DNA from: Climacium dendroides
Lineage: Eukaryota; Streptophyta; Bryopsida; Hypnales; Climaciaceae
DNA length: 64,000 nt
Direction: 5' to 3'
NCBI GenBank assembly: GCA_950106755.1
Contig: OX467091.1
Location: forward strand, 10,991,538 to 11,055,537
Shown: positions 1 through 12,184 of the stretch, in pieces
Layout: each line of letters opens with the position of its first letter
Numbering within the stretch: the first letter of the stretch is position 1
The notes under the pieces: model-generated
Told to the model about the DNA's origin: nothing
Databases searched by the model: none
Seen by the model: the letters and a program-made list of their open reading frames with translations, nothing else
Position numbers and translations under genes: made by a program

Positions 1-563
<563 letters not shown>

Positions 564-1325
564 GTGTAGTGTGGTTTGAAGTGCTAGTTTGATGTTTAGC
601 AAGCTTCCCCGACTCGGGGATCCATACAGTGATTCAATTCCTGAATGCCTGGTTTGCATGCTTCCTGTTGCTGCCAGCGCTAGTTGTTGTATACTTTTGT
701 TGAAATCTTAGGTTTATGACCTTTGTGAAACTTTCATACTTGTCATCGCTTATCTGAGCATTTTCAGGCTATATTCTGCCGCGGAGCCTTATTGTAAACT
801 TTGGCAATATTTCGCTGTCAGTGTAATTTCACCCAATTTTTTCAACGCGTTGGCTGTGTACAAACTGTTGCATCCGCTCGTGTGTTGGCCGCTTGGGCGT
901 CGATTGTGAACAACTTTTAGTTTGTTTAGCGCTTCGGCGTCGATTGCGTACAATCTTGTTCAAATATCTTTGTGCTGTTGTGAGAAGCTTGTCGAGCACA
1001 AGCTTGGTTTCCTGATCGTTCAGAAGTAAGTGGATTGATATTTCGCCAACTCATGCTTGCCCCACCCGCTAGAAATTCTATGGTCTTGGCTGAGTTGCTT
1101 GTAATGAATGAGTTGTGTTGGCCTGGGATTAAGTAGCAACCTCTCTAGTTTTCTTTCGAAAGCATTGAAGGGGGACGGCTGTATTTGATGAGGTCTTTCG
1201 ATTCTTCCGACATGAAGGTGGCCTTTCTATAGTTATGGCTTGTTTGCCAGCATCTGTGTAGGTATTATTTGCCAACGTTTGATACTTCTTTCATGACGTT
1301 GAGAATTCTCTATGTGGGTTCACTG

Positions 1326-1592
1326 GGTTGGGAAGGCAGGATGTTAAATCGTGCCATCGACGGTGGGCCTGGTGAGGTGGATTTAACCCGGGGAAAACGG
1401 AGGAATTTTTTATTTGTCATATACGATTTTTTTTTTCAAATTCTGAATTCATATTTGCAATCAGAGACCCCATACTCTAGACATGGCTCAAAATAGTTTT
1501 TTAAGAAAAAACTTTTACCCCTAAAACACAAATTTTACCCTGCTGGGCCCACCTTTGATGGCATGATTTAACGTCCTACGTTGGGAAGCACC
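1326..1592. repeat. small imperfect fold-back inside the left arm
   Basis: A block around 1345-1372 (GTTAAATCGTGCCATCGACG, then GTGGGCC) recurs inverted around 1546-1574 with a few substitutions (GTTAAATCATGCCATCAAAG on the other strand). This looks like an old MITE-like insertion in the tubulin 3' flank. The same element is present inverted in the right arm (about 16161-16427), so it predates the arm duplication. Confidence 0.6.
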
Positions 1593-1645
1593 TGATTCTA
1601 GCCAAGACCTGTCCGTTCCGTTTTGGACAAAACACAAACGTGGCA

Positions 1646-1709
1646 GTGATATTAAACACAAGTGTAATAACATCAAAGTGATATTAAACACAAGTGTAAT
1701 AACATCAAA
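1646..1709. repeat. 32-bp direct repeat, two units
   Basis: Two perfect 32-bp units (1646-1677 and 1678-1709), each beginning GTGATATTAAACACAAGTGT. The mirror copy in the right arm is at 16044-16107. Probably replication slippage in the tubulin 3' flank before the arms were duplicated. Confidence 0.85.
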
Positions 1710-2212
1710 GTGAAGGTTGAGCATAATTATTCATATGGTTAAATTTGGAGAAGTATTTATAGATTTGTTTTAAATTGTTTTTAAGATTGAACTTCAAAAG
1801 TTTACAAAAATGGTAAGATCTATGTTTAGCATTTGAATGCAAAAATTGTCTCGTCCAAAGCTAAGCCCTTTCTAGTGTTTTAAAGCAATTGCTTTGTAAA
1901 ACTAGGAGTCCTTCAATCCCCACCTTGAACCATGTGGTAATTTTGTAGGGCAAATATTCACATCCACCTTTGCAAGATTTAGATTTCTAAAGGGCATTTT
2001 CTTGTAAGGAAATATTGCCTCCCCTTTAAATCCTAAATCAAGTAGAGATAGTCCTTAGAAAAAAACTATTGTTTATGGATTTAGTTCTTCCTTTCAAACA
2101 TTGACTATGTGTATTGGAATATGACAACCTAAAGATAACTAAAGGTAGTTGTATTTTGTAGGAACACTATTCTAATTTGTTTCTTTATTGCAACTGAGAG
2201 ATGCTTTTGATT

Positions 2213-2234
2213 TCATGGCTATCATTAGCCATGA
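2213..2234. repeat. short hairpin at the inner end of the left arm
   Basis: TCATGGCT (2213-2220) and AGCCATGA (2227-2234) form a perfect 8-bp stem with a 6-base loop exactly where the two arms stop matching. Compared with the right arm, the left has an extra TATCATT inserted between GGC and AGCCATG, after which similarity ends. Confidence 0.7.
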
Positions 2235-2599
2235 TAACAAACAAATAAAGGAAGGTTCTAAATAATAATAAAAGCTTAAAGCACAGTCTTAAAATGAGAA
2301 TGATAAAGGGCCATAACCTATTGTTTTTGAGTACCCCAATGAGCGCACAACAGACTTGGCACAATGCTTACTAGATTCCATACACAATAAGCAATAACAT
2401 ACATTCAATAAACCTAACATACATTGTCTACATCAAGTTGTACACAGAGTATACAAAAAACATTGCTACAAGCTCAAAGTGTTGACTAATATTATCCTAC
2501 CATGACGCAAGTCTATAAGAGAAAGACTCCAGCAACAATGCTTATATTAACCCTACTAGCACTAGGCGAGAAGTACTGCTCATTATGGAATGGAAGCCC

Positions 2600-3379
2600 A
2601 ACTACACTAATGATGATATTTAGTGTCTTGTACACTAAATACGAAGGCATACACTAAATATCATTACGCCTACTAAAGTAAGTAAATTTCTAACACTAAA
2701 TGTACTGTATGGTAAATCTGAAACATGAAGAGTGGCCGTTTTCCGTCCCCTCCTGAAATGTTGTAACTTTTGCATCAAAGGTCCAAATTTGATAAAATTT
2801 GTTGGGAAAGTTGCGCCTTGTCTTCTAGTTTGTGTGGTAAAAGTTTTAGATCAATCCATAACCTAATGAATTTTGGGCAGCCAATCAAAGTTTGCACGTT
2901 CTCATTGAGTTCAGAAACTGCACTTTAGGGCTGCAACTTCGGGGGCTTGTATCTCTTTCATCCAAGGTCCAAATTCAATAAAATTTGTTGGGTTTTCTTC
3001 CCCTTGAAGTCTAGTTACTGTGGTAAAATTTTCATGTCAATCCAAGTTGTTATGAATTTTTGGGAGCAATTCGAAGTTCAAAATACTGCTATTTTTGGAG
3101 AACAGTAAACATCGGAGACTCGTATCTTCTTCATACAAAGTCCATTTTCAATAATTTTTTTGGAAAAGTTGCGCATAATAGTCTAGTTTGTGTGGCTAAA
3201 ATTTCATATCAATCAAACAAGTTATGAGTGACTGAGAAGCATTCTAGTAGAAGGAGTTTCAGCAATTTTGAAGTGAAGTCCAACACTAATTCTTCTAAAG
3301 TTCAGATTTAGTGTTATGGTTGGTAGGGTGGTAAAACACTAATTGTAATCAAACACTAAATATCATCATTAGTGTAGTT
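2600..3379. mobile_element. fold-back element, 27-bp perfect terminal inverted repeats
   Basis: Bases 2600-2626 (AACTACACTAATGATGATAT, then TTAGTGT) recur inverted without mismatch at 3353-3379. Weaker similarity continues outward on both sides. The 780-bp interior codes for nothing recognisable. It contains three tandem ~180-bp imperfect repeats, listed separately. I could not fix a target-site duplication, so the superfamily is open. Confidence 0.75.
2756..3240. repeat. three tandem ~180-bp imperfect repeats
   Basis: Each unit holds, in the same order, an AAGTCC or AAGGTCC-type motif, AATAAAATTTGTTGG or a variant, TCTAGTTTGTGTGG or a variant, and a TCAATC-rich end. The shared AGGTCC/AAGTCC motif lies near 2781, 2964 and 3140, so the spacing is about 180 bp. 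The units have diverged by substitutions and small indels. Confidence 0.75.
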
Positions 3380-3654
3380 CATCTTCCCATTTGAAACGAA
3401 TGCTTCCCTTAACCATCATCATCTAGTGTGTTCTTTGTGCTCTTGGATGTAGCTCATCCAATGCTAAATACATCTTACATCCACAAGGCTCCAAACATGG
3501 CTCATTGAAAGCCAAAAATAAGCTTGGACATCGCCAAGAAACTCCACTTGGGCGGCATAGTCAAATAATCTGCAATTAGAAAAGTGTGTATGAGAAGACC
3601 TACATAGAATGGGATTGGACAAAGTTGGATGGAAGAACTAGTGTCGGGCAGGGT

Positions 3655-4115
3655 TGCACAAATGTCTGTACGTCTAGCGTCACGAACGGACGTCCAATGG
3701 ACATAGATGTTGAGGTGCGGACGTCCCTAGGCATTCAGAAAACAACGTTTTCTGATGGGTAGCGGACGGGCAACCGGGCAGGCAGTCGGGCGGTCGCAAC
3801 CGGGCGGACGGGCAGTCACGGACGTGGACATGCGGTCCGCTTCATCGAGACCGTTCAATGCAACGGACACTCGGCTATTCACCAAATCGGACGGTTTCCA
3901 CGCAGTAGATGGCTGAGCGGATGTTTTGGTAGACCCCGACTGTCCGTTGGATTGGTCGTCTACTGAAGTGCACGGTCAACCGTTCGTCAAAGCGGGCGTT
4001 TGGCCGTCGGTTCCATTTGGGTGTTCGCCTCGGCGGACGGCGAAGCGTCTGCCTGATGCAGGTGTGTTCTGTTTGCAGACGGCTTAGCGTTTGACTCGTC
4101 GGAGCCATCTGTTGC
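3655..4115. other. GC-rich CGGAC-motif island 1
   Basis: A GC-rich patch in AT-rich surroundings, dense in CGGACG, GCGGACGG and GGGCGGACGG and their reverse complements. A 98-codon minus-strand frame (3875-4171) runs through it but resembles no family I know and is probably incidental. Three similar islands lie at 7755-8050, 9905-10095 and 12185-12470. Unlike those, this one has no recognisable gene beside it. Confidence 0.7.
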
Positions 4116-4259
4116 GGCGAACGCTCGATCGTCCATGCTTGTTTAAAATTTTTAATCTCATAATTTGCCATGTGACATGTTTTCAGCTAAAAATCAATAT
4201 AGTATAGAATTTAGTTGAAAGTCTTGGCAAAAAAAATGAAAAATGAAAAATTGAATTTT

Positions 4260-5720
4260 TAACCCTTAAATTTTAAACCCCTAAAGGCCAAAGAATGTTA
4301 TCTATCAAAACCCATTTCGAACTACCATTTTTGCTTTGTTCACTTAAGAAAACCAAAGAAGTATATTTTTAAAAAATCCAACCATTACATCTTGTACTTA
4401 ACTTGTTTGAAAACATTTGGTAAAACATTTCATCAAATTTCACTGTATAATTGCAAGGTATTTGCATCCAAAGTAAGCAAAAGAAGTTTTTTTGTAACTT
4501 GTTTAATTAGATTTTTGAGCTTTGAATTTTTTTCACTATAAATTTTTGCACTATTAATTTTGATTTTCTAAGTTTTTATATTGAATAGTGGAGTTTAGAA
4601 TGCAAGGAAAAAAGTTCAACAAAAAACACTTCATTTTCACTCATTAAAAATTGATTAAGTAGAAGTACATTAAAGATTGAAGGGAACACTAAATCATTAA
4701 TAGCTTTAAGATGACAATGACATACAATAATCCCAACGGTGAGATTGTTCTAGAAAGCAAATCTAACCTTCTCCAACAATTTCTTTTGAAAAATTGTAAA
4801 AATTGCATTCACAAATGAATCCTACATGTTGTTTTTACAAAAAGAATAGAAGATGCTTAGATTGCCCACAAAACAAAATTGTCCATAACTTTCTCATAAC
4901 TAGTCCAAATGGAATGAATTAAAGCTTCAGATGTAGACAAAAATATAATATTTTAGGAAAAAAATATTCAAAAAAGTATTTTGACTTTTTCTGATATTTT
5001 TTGTGCTGCTTGTTGACTTCTATTTTGGACGTATTGTACCATGAATTTTTCTCCTGGTAAAAATTGAAACAAAAATAATATATTCACAAAGCTCTCAAAA
5101 AACTTCACAACCTCAAATAATCTCGTAAACATTTATGACAAATTGAGACAATAGAAACCTACATAGACCCAAATTGTCCCCAAGGCCCAAAGGGACAAAC
5201 GGTCCTTTAAGGGTTAATATCTCTAAAATGGTATTAAAATACACTAATCGTCTAATCCCAATGTTCATACTTTTTTATGAAGCAAGATAAATCATGTGGA
5301 ATTTTTTTTGGGGAAAAAATGGCAAAATTGCATTTGAAAATGAATCCTACATTTGTACAAGTTTTTTTTTCTAAAAATTGCTTTAATTGCCTGATAAACA
5401 AGACTGTCCATAATTTTCCCACATAAAATCCAAATGGGATGAATGAAGGCTTTCCATATACACAAAAATACAATTTATGGGGATTGAGGAAAAACTAAAA
5501 TGTAATTTTAAATATAAATTCTTGACATTTTTTTGCGTTGCCCTCCTTCCTTTATTTCTTCTTTATTTTCTTTCAATTTATTTGGGCATAGCATTTGTTT
5601 CCCAACACTGATTGAAAGATAAATTATATTTCCACAAAGCTAAATAATTTCTCTATCCTCAAGAAAAGCTTCCAAAAGAATAAGAAGAAATTTCACAACG
5701 TAGGTACTATGTACACGTTC
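4260..5720 (+). repeat. dispersed AT-rich repeat family, copy 1
   Basis: Landmarks in order: CTATCAAAACCCATTT (near 4310), CATCTTGTACTTAACTTG (near 4390), GGAACACTAAATCATTAATA (near 4683), AAAAATTGCATTCACAAATG (near 4796), and CCATAACTTTCTCATAAC followed by AAATGGAATGAAT (4880-4920). The last two blocks recur at 5320-5450, so this copy contains an internal duplication. The same blocks appear at 24530-25460 in the same order and inverted at 27960-28640. No coding potential. Probably a non-autonomous element or a decayed retroelement. Confidence 0.65.
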
Positions 5721-5814
5721 GAAATGCCATTTATCCTTCGAAAAGACAATAATCCTTCAAGGGTTAAATACAAAGTAAAAAAAGGTCTTAAGCATATAAT
5801 AAATCATCAAAAAA

Positions 5815-5817
<3 letters not shown>

Positions 5818-5851
<34 letters not shown>
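5818..5851. repeat. (TA)n microsatellite
   Basis: About 17 uninterrupted TA units. The two overlapping reading frames through it are simple-repeat artefacts. Confidence 0.95.
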
Positions 5852-5852
<1 letters not shown>

Positions 5853-6223
5853 GTAAAAAAATCTCAATCATTACAAGTGCAAAATGAACCAACAATTCAA
5901 AATGTATTTTCAATTTATATATATTGGCATATATTGTTGATTTAAGTACACTATATATTAGATATAGGTGCAAATTTGCACACGTACCTCCTTGACTTTA
6001 TATTCCTCAACTAATTATAGAGTTCTTTATTGTGTATTGAACTATTATTCTATTAATATGAATGGTGGAAGTGTTCATTTGGGATAGACCAGTTGAATCT
6101 AGTAGTGAATCTAGTCATTATATGGGCCAAATCACCACGATGACCTAAACCCTTTATGTAAAGGCGATCCAAGTATTGGTGAAATACATTTCCCAATACG
6201 TCAAAGGTAAACATGCCCATTCC

Positions 6224-7541
6224 TTAAGTTTCTCGTTGCAATTTGAAATAGGCCTCCGATATGCATTGTCTGTTGATTTTTTGAACGATTCTACCAATTG
6301 CATATTCTTCCGATGTGTATGAATACTTTAGAATATTTTCCACATCGACATCTTTCACGTACAAATATGAAATATTAGGGTCCACCCACCATCTCTTACG
6401 CAAAGTTTCGGTCCTCTCACTTGCTGATGTGAACATGTATAAGGACTTCATTGGTTCAGTAGCTAAGGTGGACATGCTCCAATTACAAACTCCAATGTAT
6501 ACACGTGACTCGTCTTCGGGGAAATGTAGCATGATATTGTCTGGAGATATATCATTGTGCAGATGTCCAGCAACATGCACTACATTCATTATGTTTACAA
6601 AGGCCCATGCAAGCTCTGTGTGCTTCTTCCTAAATAGAGTAAGATGATGGGCTTGTACTACTTCGATTTTCAAAAGATGTGAATACGTCAAACGAATGTA
6701 TATGTTGTCTAGATAATCACTATCCATGTTCAACATATGTCTCAAGGTTCTGCCATTCCACCAATATGCGTAGCCTTCGTATGTAGTTGCATGTACTGTT
6801 GTAAATCGTATCACTCTAGGATGTGGAATCCTCACAACCATCGACTCGTTTTGGTGTTCCAACTTAGCAAGTTGAAGTTGAGTACGATGATGGATGGATT
6901 TCTTCGCTGCAAACTTCTAGTACGACAATATCCCAAGACATCCTTCAATTTGCATCTTCTGAATTGTTGCGTACCCTCCTCTCATTGTCTTGTCATCCAC
7001 TTGAATGACCATCTGAAAACGCTATAAGATGCCATCTATCTCTATTTACTTCAACAACTCCATCATTGCTATTCCACCAAGACAGTGACTCGACCCTATT
7101 GCGCCTCTTAGCAAACATAGCACATTGGGCCCTGAACAAGTCTACTTTGAGAATGACTCGTTCAAATGCCTCATCATTTTTTAGGTACTCCCTGCCACAC
7201 CGCTTCAAAATATCTTTGTTGTTCCACAACGTGTCGTGCGTTTTATTTTCCAAACATTTTTGGTAGTATCTCTTCTCCATGTCTTCCCTTCATTTGACAA
7301 CGTTTAAATCATCCAACATCTTTTGCATTATGTCTGCCTTGAATTTCAACAAGCAGTCCTCTCCATATCTGATATATTTGTTATCTAGAGACATAGTCGT
7401 CTCGGACTCGTAAAACTGAATGATACATTTAGTCATGAACTTCTTGCACGCCTCATGGGGAGTTTCTCGAGCTAATTCCATCATCGATGGCCCTGCATGC
7501 ATGACCTTCTTCCCTTTTGTAGCCTTCTTTGCTCTTGTCAT
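6224..7541 (-). pseudogene. decayed protein-kinase-like gene
   Basis: Minus-strand gene starting at an ATG (7541) with a Lys-rich N-terminus (MTRAKKATKGKK). The frame is broken by a TGA at 7290-7292, after which it continues in phase. A frameshift near 7000 and a further stop follow in the segment encoding a glycine-loop-like GGYATIQKM and the presumed ATP-binding KFAAKKS. The rest (6862-6224) reads through HLHNDISPDNIMLHF, a catalytic loop with HND in place of HRD, then VYIGVCNWSMS where an active kinase has DFG. The Asp that binds magnesium is Asn here. I recall related kinase-like proteins (HND...N loop, VYIGVC-D-W) from bryophytes and lycophytes, but that is from memory. It lies in the spacer of the tubulin inverted repeat, with a CGGAC island and a TATA-like motif on its 5' side. 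Confidence 0.75.
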
Positions 7542-7754
7542 CGTGATATACTAGTAATATGCACTGCAAAATTTTAAAAAAATATATAAATTGTTGACAA
7601 TGATGCACTTAAACTCATCCACGTATACCCTGCAAAAAAAAGACAATAAGGGGCCCCCAATATATCACTCTTACCTTCCCAAGGAAAGGAACCAATGGAG
7701 GTTTACCCACCAAGCTCTCCGCTCCACACTTGCATTAGCAAGGGGCAAGGCAAA

Positions 7755-8050
7755 AGTGGAAGGCAGACGACCCGTCCGCCCTTCTTATATGAGGCATATG
7801 GCTCGTCTGCCTCATCCGACGGCTGGGCGGACGTCCACCAACTTCAACGGTCGGACCGCAGTGAACGATTCGCCGTTCGCCGCATTGGACGGTTGCGGAC
7901 ATGCGGACGCCACGACCGACGATCCACCATCCGACCGAGCAGACAGGCGGACGGGCTCAGGCGGACGAACTACTATCCGCCTAAGCGAACAATGGTGACG
8001 ATGCGGACGGGCTGCGGCGGACGATCTGTCGTTCGCCTACACGAACAAAC
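7755..8050 (-). promoter_or_regulatory. GC-rich CGGAC-motif island 2, upstream of the kinase-like pseudogene
   Basis: Dense in GCGGACG, CGGACGG and TCGTTCGCC-type motifs, about 215-510 bp upstream of the ATG at 7541. A TATA-like motif (TATAAG on the minus strand, 7785-7790) lies at its gene-proximal end. Composition and position suggest the upstream promoter of the minus-strand gene. This is inference; no transcript is available. Confidence 0.5.
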
Positions 8051-8099
8051 ATTCTAAATTCATTCAATTTTATTTTTAAATGTGAACATTTTCATAGAG

Positions 8100-8260
8100 A
8101 TTAACAATTTTGTAGCATATACAGTAGACAATGCTTAGTTTTTTGATATACACAATACACAATTCTTGGGAGAGCACAATACACAGTTTTTGCGAATACA
8201 TAGTACATAGTTTTTCGGAATACACAATATACAAGTTTTTTGAATATATAATACTTTTAT
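8100..8260. repeat. imperfect ~33-bp minisatellite
   Basis: Four to five degenerate units of the type ATACACAATACACAGTTTTT. On the minus strand it reads as repeated KLCIVYS-like peptides, a by-product of the repeat and not a gene. Confidence 0.7.
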
Positions 8261-8649
8261 GAAAATCACAAAGTATGCTATTATAATTCAACTATTTTGG
8301 TCACACTATACATTTCGTAGAGCGTAAAATTAACAAAACAGTATATTAAATAAGCACTACAAAGATGCACTTTACTTCATTCTGAATCTGAATCGGGTTC
8401 ATCTTTTAGAATTGGGCCTCTCGATTGTATTTCAATATATGGACCACCTTTGTAATACTCCCCATATCTGCTTTACCCACCTTTTTGTCTATAATTCTCG
8501 TAGTTTGATCCTCCAAAAGTTAGAGGAAGAACTGTAGTATTATGTTGAGACTCTCTTTCACTTGAACCATCGTAAGAAGAGCCTCTTTGGATGGAACCAC
8601 TATAGTGCAAGGTTCTATAATTTTGTCCTCTATTATGAGAGTCAATTTA

Positions 8650-9650
8650 GAGGGGGGGGGTATAGTATGAACTACCTTCACTATACCCACCATCGTATTC
8701 GGAGTCTCCTTGGGTGGAACCACCATAGTGCCCGATTCCATGACTTCTTCCTCCACTGTACAAGCCAACTAGTATGAACCACCTTCACTAGAGTCACCAT
8801 AATGGCAAGTCCCACAACTTCCTGGAGTCCCATAGTATGAACCACCTCCACTAGAGCTACTGTAATGCTGGGTTCTATAGCTTCCTCCTCCACCTTGAGA
8901 ACCAACTTGTGGATCGTTATCATGGTATGAACTACCTCTTCCTTATTGTACTCTACGTGCTCTATGTTCACATTGGTATGACTTGCCATGTTCATGTTGC
9001 CGACCACGATCTTGTAAGCTTCTATGCATTGCCTCTTGTAAGTCTTGTTCATATACAATACGTTCCTGTTCTTCTTGGCGTTCGTGCTTCTCTCCAAATG
9101 TCATAGGTGCAAAAGCATTATCGTCATCCATCCATTCATCCTCTGCATCTCGCAACACAATTGTAGGTTGTTGTAAATAGCTTCGGTTGGACCACTCAAG
9201 CATGCAATCGCTTGCGCCCACCCATTGTGTATCTATCATGGCATCCTCACAAGTATAATTCTCCAAATTGCGCCCTGTAATTGTACACCAATCTACGTCT
9301 TTGTGTAGTACGATCTCCGCCCACACCATGGCCATAATGTTATAATTCATTACATTATATTTTCTGCTTTGAACTGATAGAATGCATGCAACTTGTGCAT
9401 AACGTTGCACAAAGTGTTTGCTTTGGCACGTGTTTATTTGTCCTTCCCATCGGGAAGCTTGCAACTCTACGTGATCACGTGGCCAAATTTTAAAGAGGTG
9501 TGTCATTTTCACATACTTCTTGCACATTGTACAATCCCACACTTTTGCGGGTTCATCTTGCCATCTCGGTTCGGCTACGTATAAAGTCTTGAGGTTTTCC
9601 CTTTCAGTTTGTTTTCTTTGGTGATGTTCTTTTTGGCATAATGAAGTTGT
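8650..9650 (-). pseudogene. unrecognised gene with CKKYVKM/WPR motif and Gly/Ser/Tyr-rich tail, decayed
   Basis: The longest open part (9542-8943) encodes CTMCKKYVKMTHLFKIWPR, then a middle segment ending MNYNIMAMVWAEIVLHKDVD, then a charged, Glu/Arg/Gln-rich region. The frame is open upstream to about 9650 but without an ATG; the first Met is at about 9527. A TAA at 8943-8945 interrupts it. Beyond that, the same frame continues with a Gly/Ser/Tyr-rich tail (GGGGSYRTQHYSSSSGGGSY), another stop and a frameshift. The N-terminal half aligns by eye with the plus-strand pseudogene at 13590. I do not know the function; an accessory protein of a large DNA transposon is one possibility. Confidence 0.6.
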
Positions 9651-9885
9651 TCACAATGCGATGAATAAAGTATAAATTTTAAGTTAATTTGAACAATACG
9701 TCAACGAAGTCTTTTGCAATTAAAATGAAGGAAACTAAAGTAATTTGAATATTGCATCAAAACAATGCAATATTCAAACACAATCGTTCACACTTTAAAC
9801 CAGAAGGGGCGCGTAGAATCCCGAAGACACTGGATCAACCCACTCCGAAGAGGAACGACTGTGAAGGAGAAGCCATCCGCTGTGC

Positions 9886-9893
9886 CTTTTATA
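9886..9893 (-). promoter_or_regulatory. TATA box, minus strand
   Basis: TATAAAAG on the minus strand, about 240 bp upstream of the open frame at 9650-8650 and immediately downstream of a CGGAC island. A good match to a plant TATA box. Its use is inferred from position only. Confidence 0.5.
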
Positions 9894-9904
9894 GGCTCCA
9901 ACGG

Positions 9905-10095
9905 CGGACCAGCACGGGTAGACGCCTTATCTACATCGGACGGCCCACCGGTGGACGGACAGATCGTGCGGACCGCATGGATCCGCAGGTCAATGTCATG
10001 GCCATCGACGCTAGGCATCTAGGCGGACAGGCATGGGCGGAGCCGCGCACCGGGCTGGATGGGCATCGCGGCAGATGAGCATTGGGGCGAACGGC
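9905..10095 (-). promoter_or_regulatory. GC-rich CGGAC-motif island 3
   Basis: Contains GGCGGACC, CGGACGGCC, GTGGACGGACAG, GGCGGACAGG and GGGGCGAACGG. It sits directly upstream of the minus-strand TATA box at 9886-9893 and the pseudogene beyond it. Confidence 0.5.
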
Positions 10096-12184
10096 AATTT
10101 TGTATCAAATCGACCAAAAAAAATACTAGTGCTTATAGGTGGTTCAAGTAGACAAGGCAGATAGTCGAGATGGGCTCACAATAACAGTGTTTCAAACTTA
10201 AAATTTTGTATAAGTCCATATTGTAAACAATATTCCAAAATTTTCACTTCAACCATTTTTCAAAATTTTTAGCACGGTTAAGAATTTAAACATAAAAATA
10301 TTGGTTATTTGGGGGGCAGGCTTTACTCATTTATCTTCATTGTCCAACCATTAGACTTGGATATTATTTACTTATATATATTCTACAATGGGTCTTCCAT
10401 CTAAAAAATAAAAATGAAAATGAAAATGAAAACATTAATTACTTGCATAAATGATATTATATGCCATCATTACCTACATGAAAAACATTCCACCACGTTC
10501 TTGCCTTCAATAATAATTTATTGCTTTTCTATGAATGACAACCATGTTCCCCTAGGAAGTACTACCATGCAATTGGGTGGAAAAATCACTGAATATTTCA
10601 TAATACAAATGTTTTGTCTTCCCTAACATACAAAACTATAATAAACATGGATAATTTTTCATTTGAGTTTCCATTGAGTCATTCATAGTTTGATACACAA
10701 TGTCAAAAAACAATTGACAGTAAAAAACTGAAGACGTGTACATAAACACAAAGGAAAGGAAAACAACTTCAATTACATTTGTTTTTTATAAGTACATGAA
10801 TGAAATTTTCTATGTTTATGTACATTATATCGTTTAAGTTACATTATAGTGTTCAAAGTACTTTTAATTGCATTCTCTTCTTTGTCCAATACAACAATTA
10901 AAATATACAATAACAATTTAGATATTATGTATAGCTTTGTATTTGAATATACAAAGCATTTTATGCATTTTGGGCATGGAGATATTATATCCAAATGATT
11001 AACTATTTTTTTAATACAACCAACAATTTCTAAATTAAACAAGACCACAAGAGGCATATCTAGTGTTGTCACATTTAAGTCATATAACATATAAGAAAAA
11101 TCAAAGATTCTTTCAACTTCCCACACATTAGATGTTTAAGCAACAAAATGACAAAGCTCACCACATTGAATTTTATTACATTTCTATTTCTAAAGATGTA
11201 ATAATGATGCTATGGCTCGTTATTTGTTATTAAAAAAAACCCGTACTAATGCTTTAAATTAGGAATTAGAGCAATTTGTTTGATAATTGTATTGTTGAAA
11301 TCACCTACCAACCCAAAAGCTAGAACTGTTGGAACGAAACTTGTATTCCTCATTTGATCATTACAAGAAAATTAAACTCTCTGTGTTTATAACAAAAAAT
11401 AAAAATACTAAGATGGCGAGGCTTACATTAGTTTGATATTTCTAATGTAAAAAAATAAAAATCTCCTAAAAATAACATTTTTCTAATCCGCTCCTTGGCA
11501 AGACGTTATGTTTGGCCCCTTTTTCTAGTAGACTACATGTTCGGAATAAACACTTAAATACTTCTCACATATAAGTATTGGAATTTTTAAAGAAATGAAT
11601 ATGCAACATGCATGTTAAGTTCTTGCCCAACATGTGTCAATTTTATAAAACATTGAGATTTGTTTTAGTAAACAAACGACCTAAGAAATAAGTTTTAGAG
11701 TTTTAAATGTAAAAAATGACAATTGCATTCATAACTACAAAGATTTCTTATCAATTCGGTAATTCTAACACAATCATTATCAAAGATTACCATCTTTCAA
11801 TCCATAAGTGTATTTTGAATTTCAAAATTTGGTTGTATACTCCTCAACATTTTCTTTTTCTTTTTGTTTCCTTGCAATTTGAAACAAAATAATACAATTT
11901 ACCAAAAAATTGCCTTCATGTTGGACATAGAAAAAATCCCTAACATCTCCTAACTTCTAAGCACTATAAGCAGTCCTTAATATTAGGAACTCAAGGGAAT
12001 TACAAGTCAAATTGTTTTCACAAATTGTCCAAAAAAATTTGTTTTACGATTTAGGGTTTAGGATTCACATGCTTAAAAAAAATACCTTACATTAATAATC
12101 ATACTTTATGATACATTGGGTGCTTAGTTGCTTATTAGTTGGATAATACCGCCATCTGTCATCATTAGTGGTACATTGGATGCT
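10096..12184. other. AT-rich stretch without recognised features
   Basis: No frame here resembles a protein. There are A/T homopolymers and an AAAATG-type short repeat near 10413. I see no terminal inverted repeats. Confidence 0.6.

Noticed and set aside
3875..4171. 98-codon minus-strand frame in CGGAC island 1
   Set aside because: Composition follows the repeated GC-rich motif; no family resemblance, so I describe only the island.
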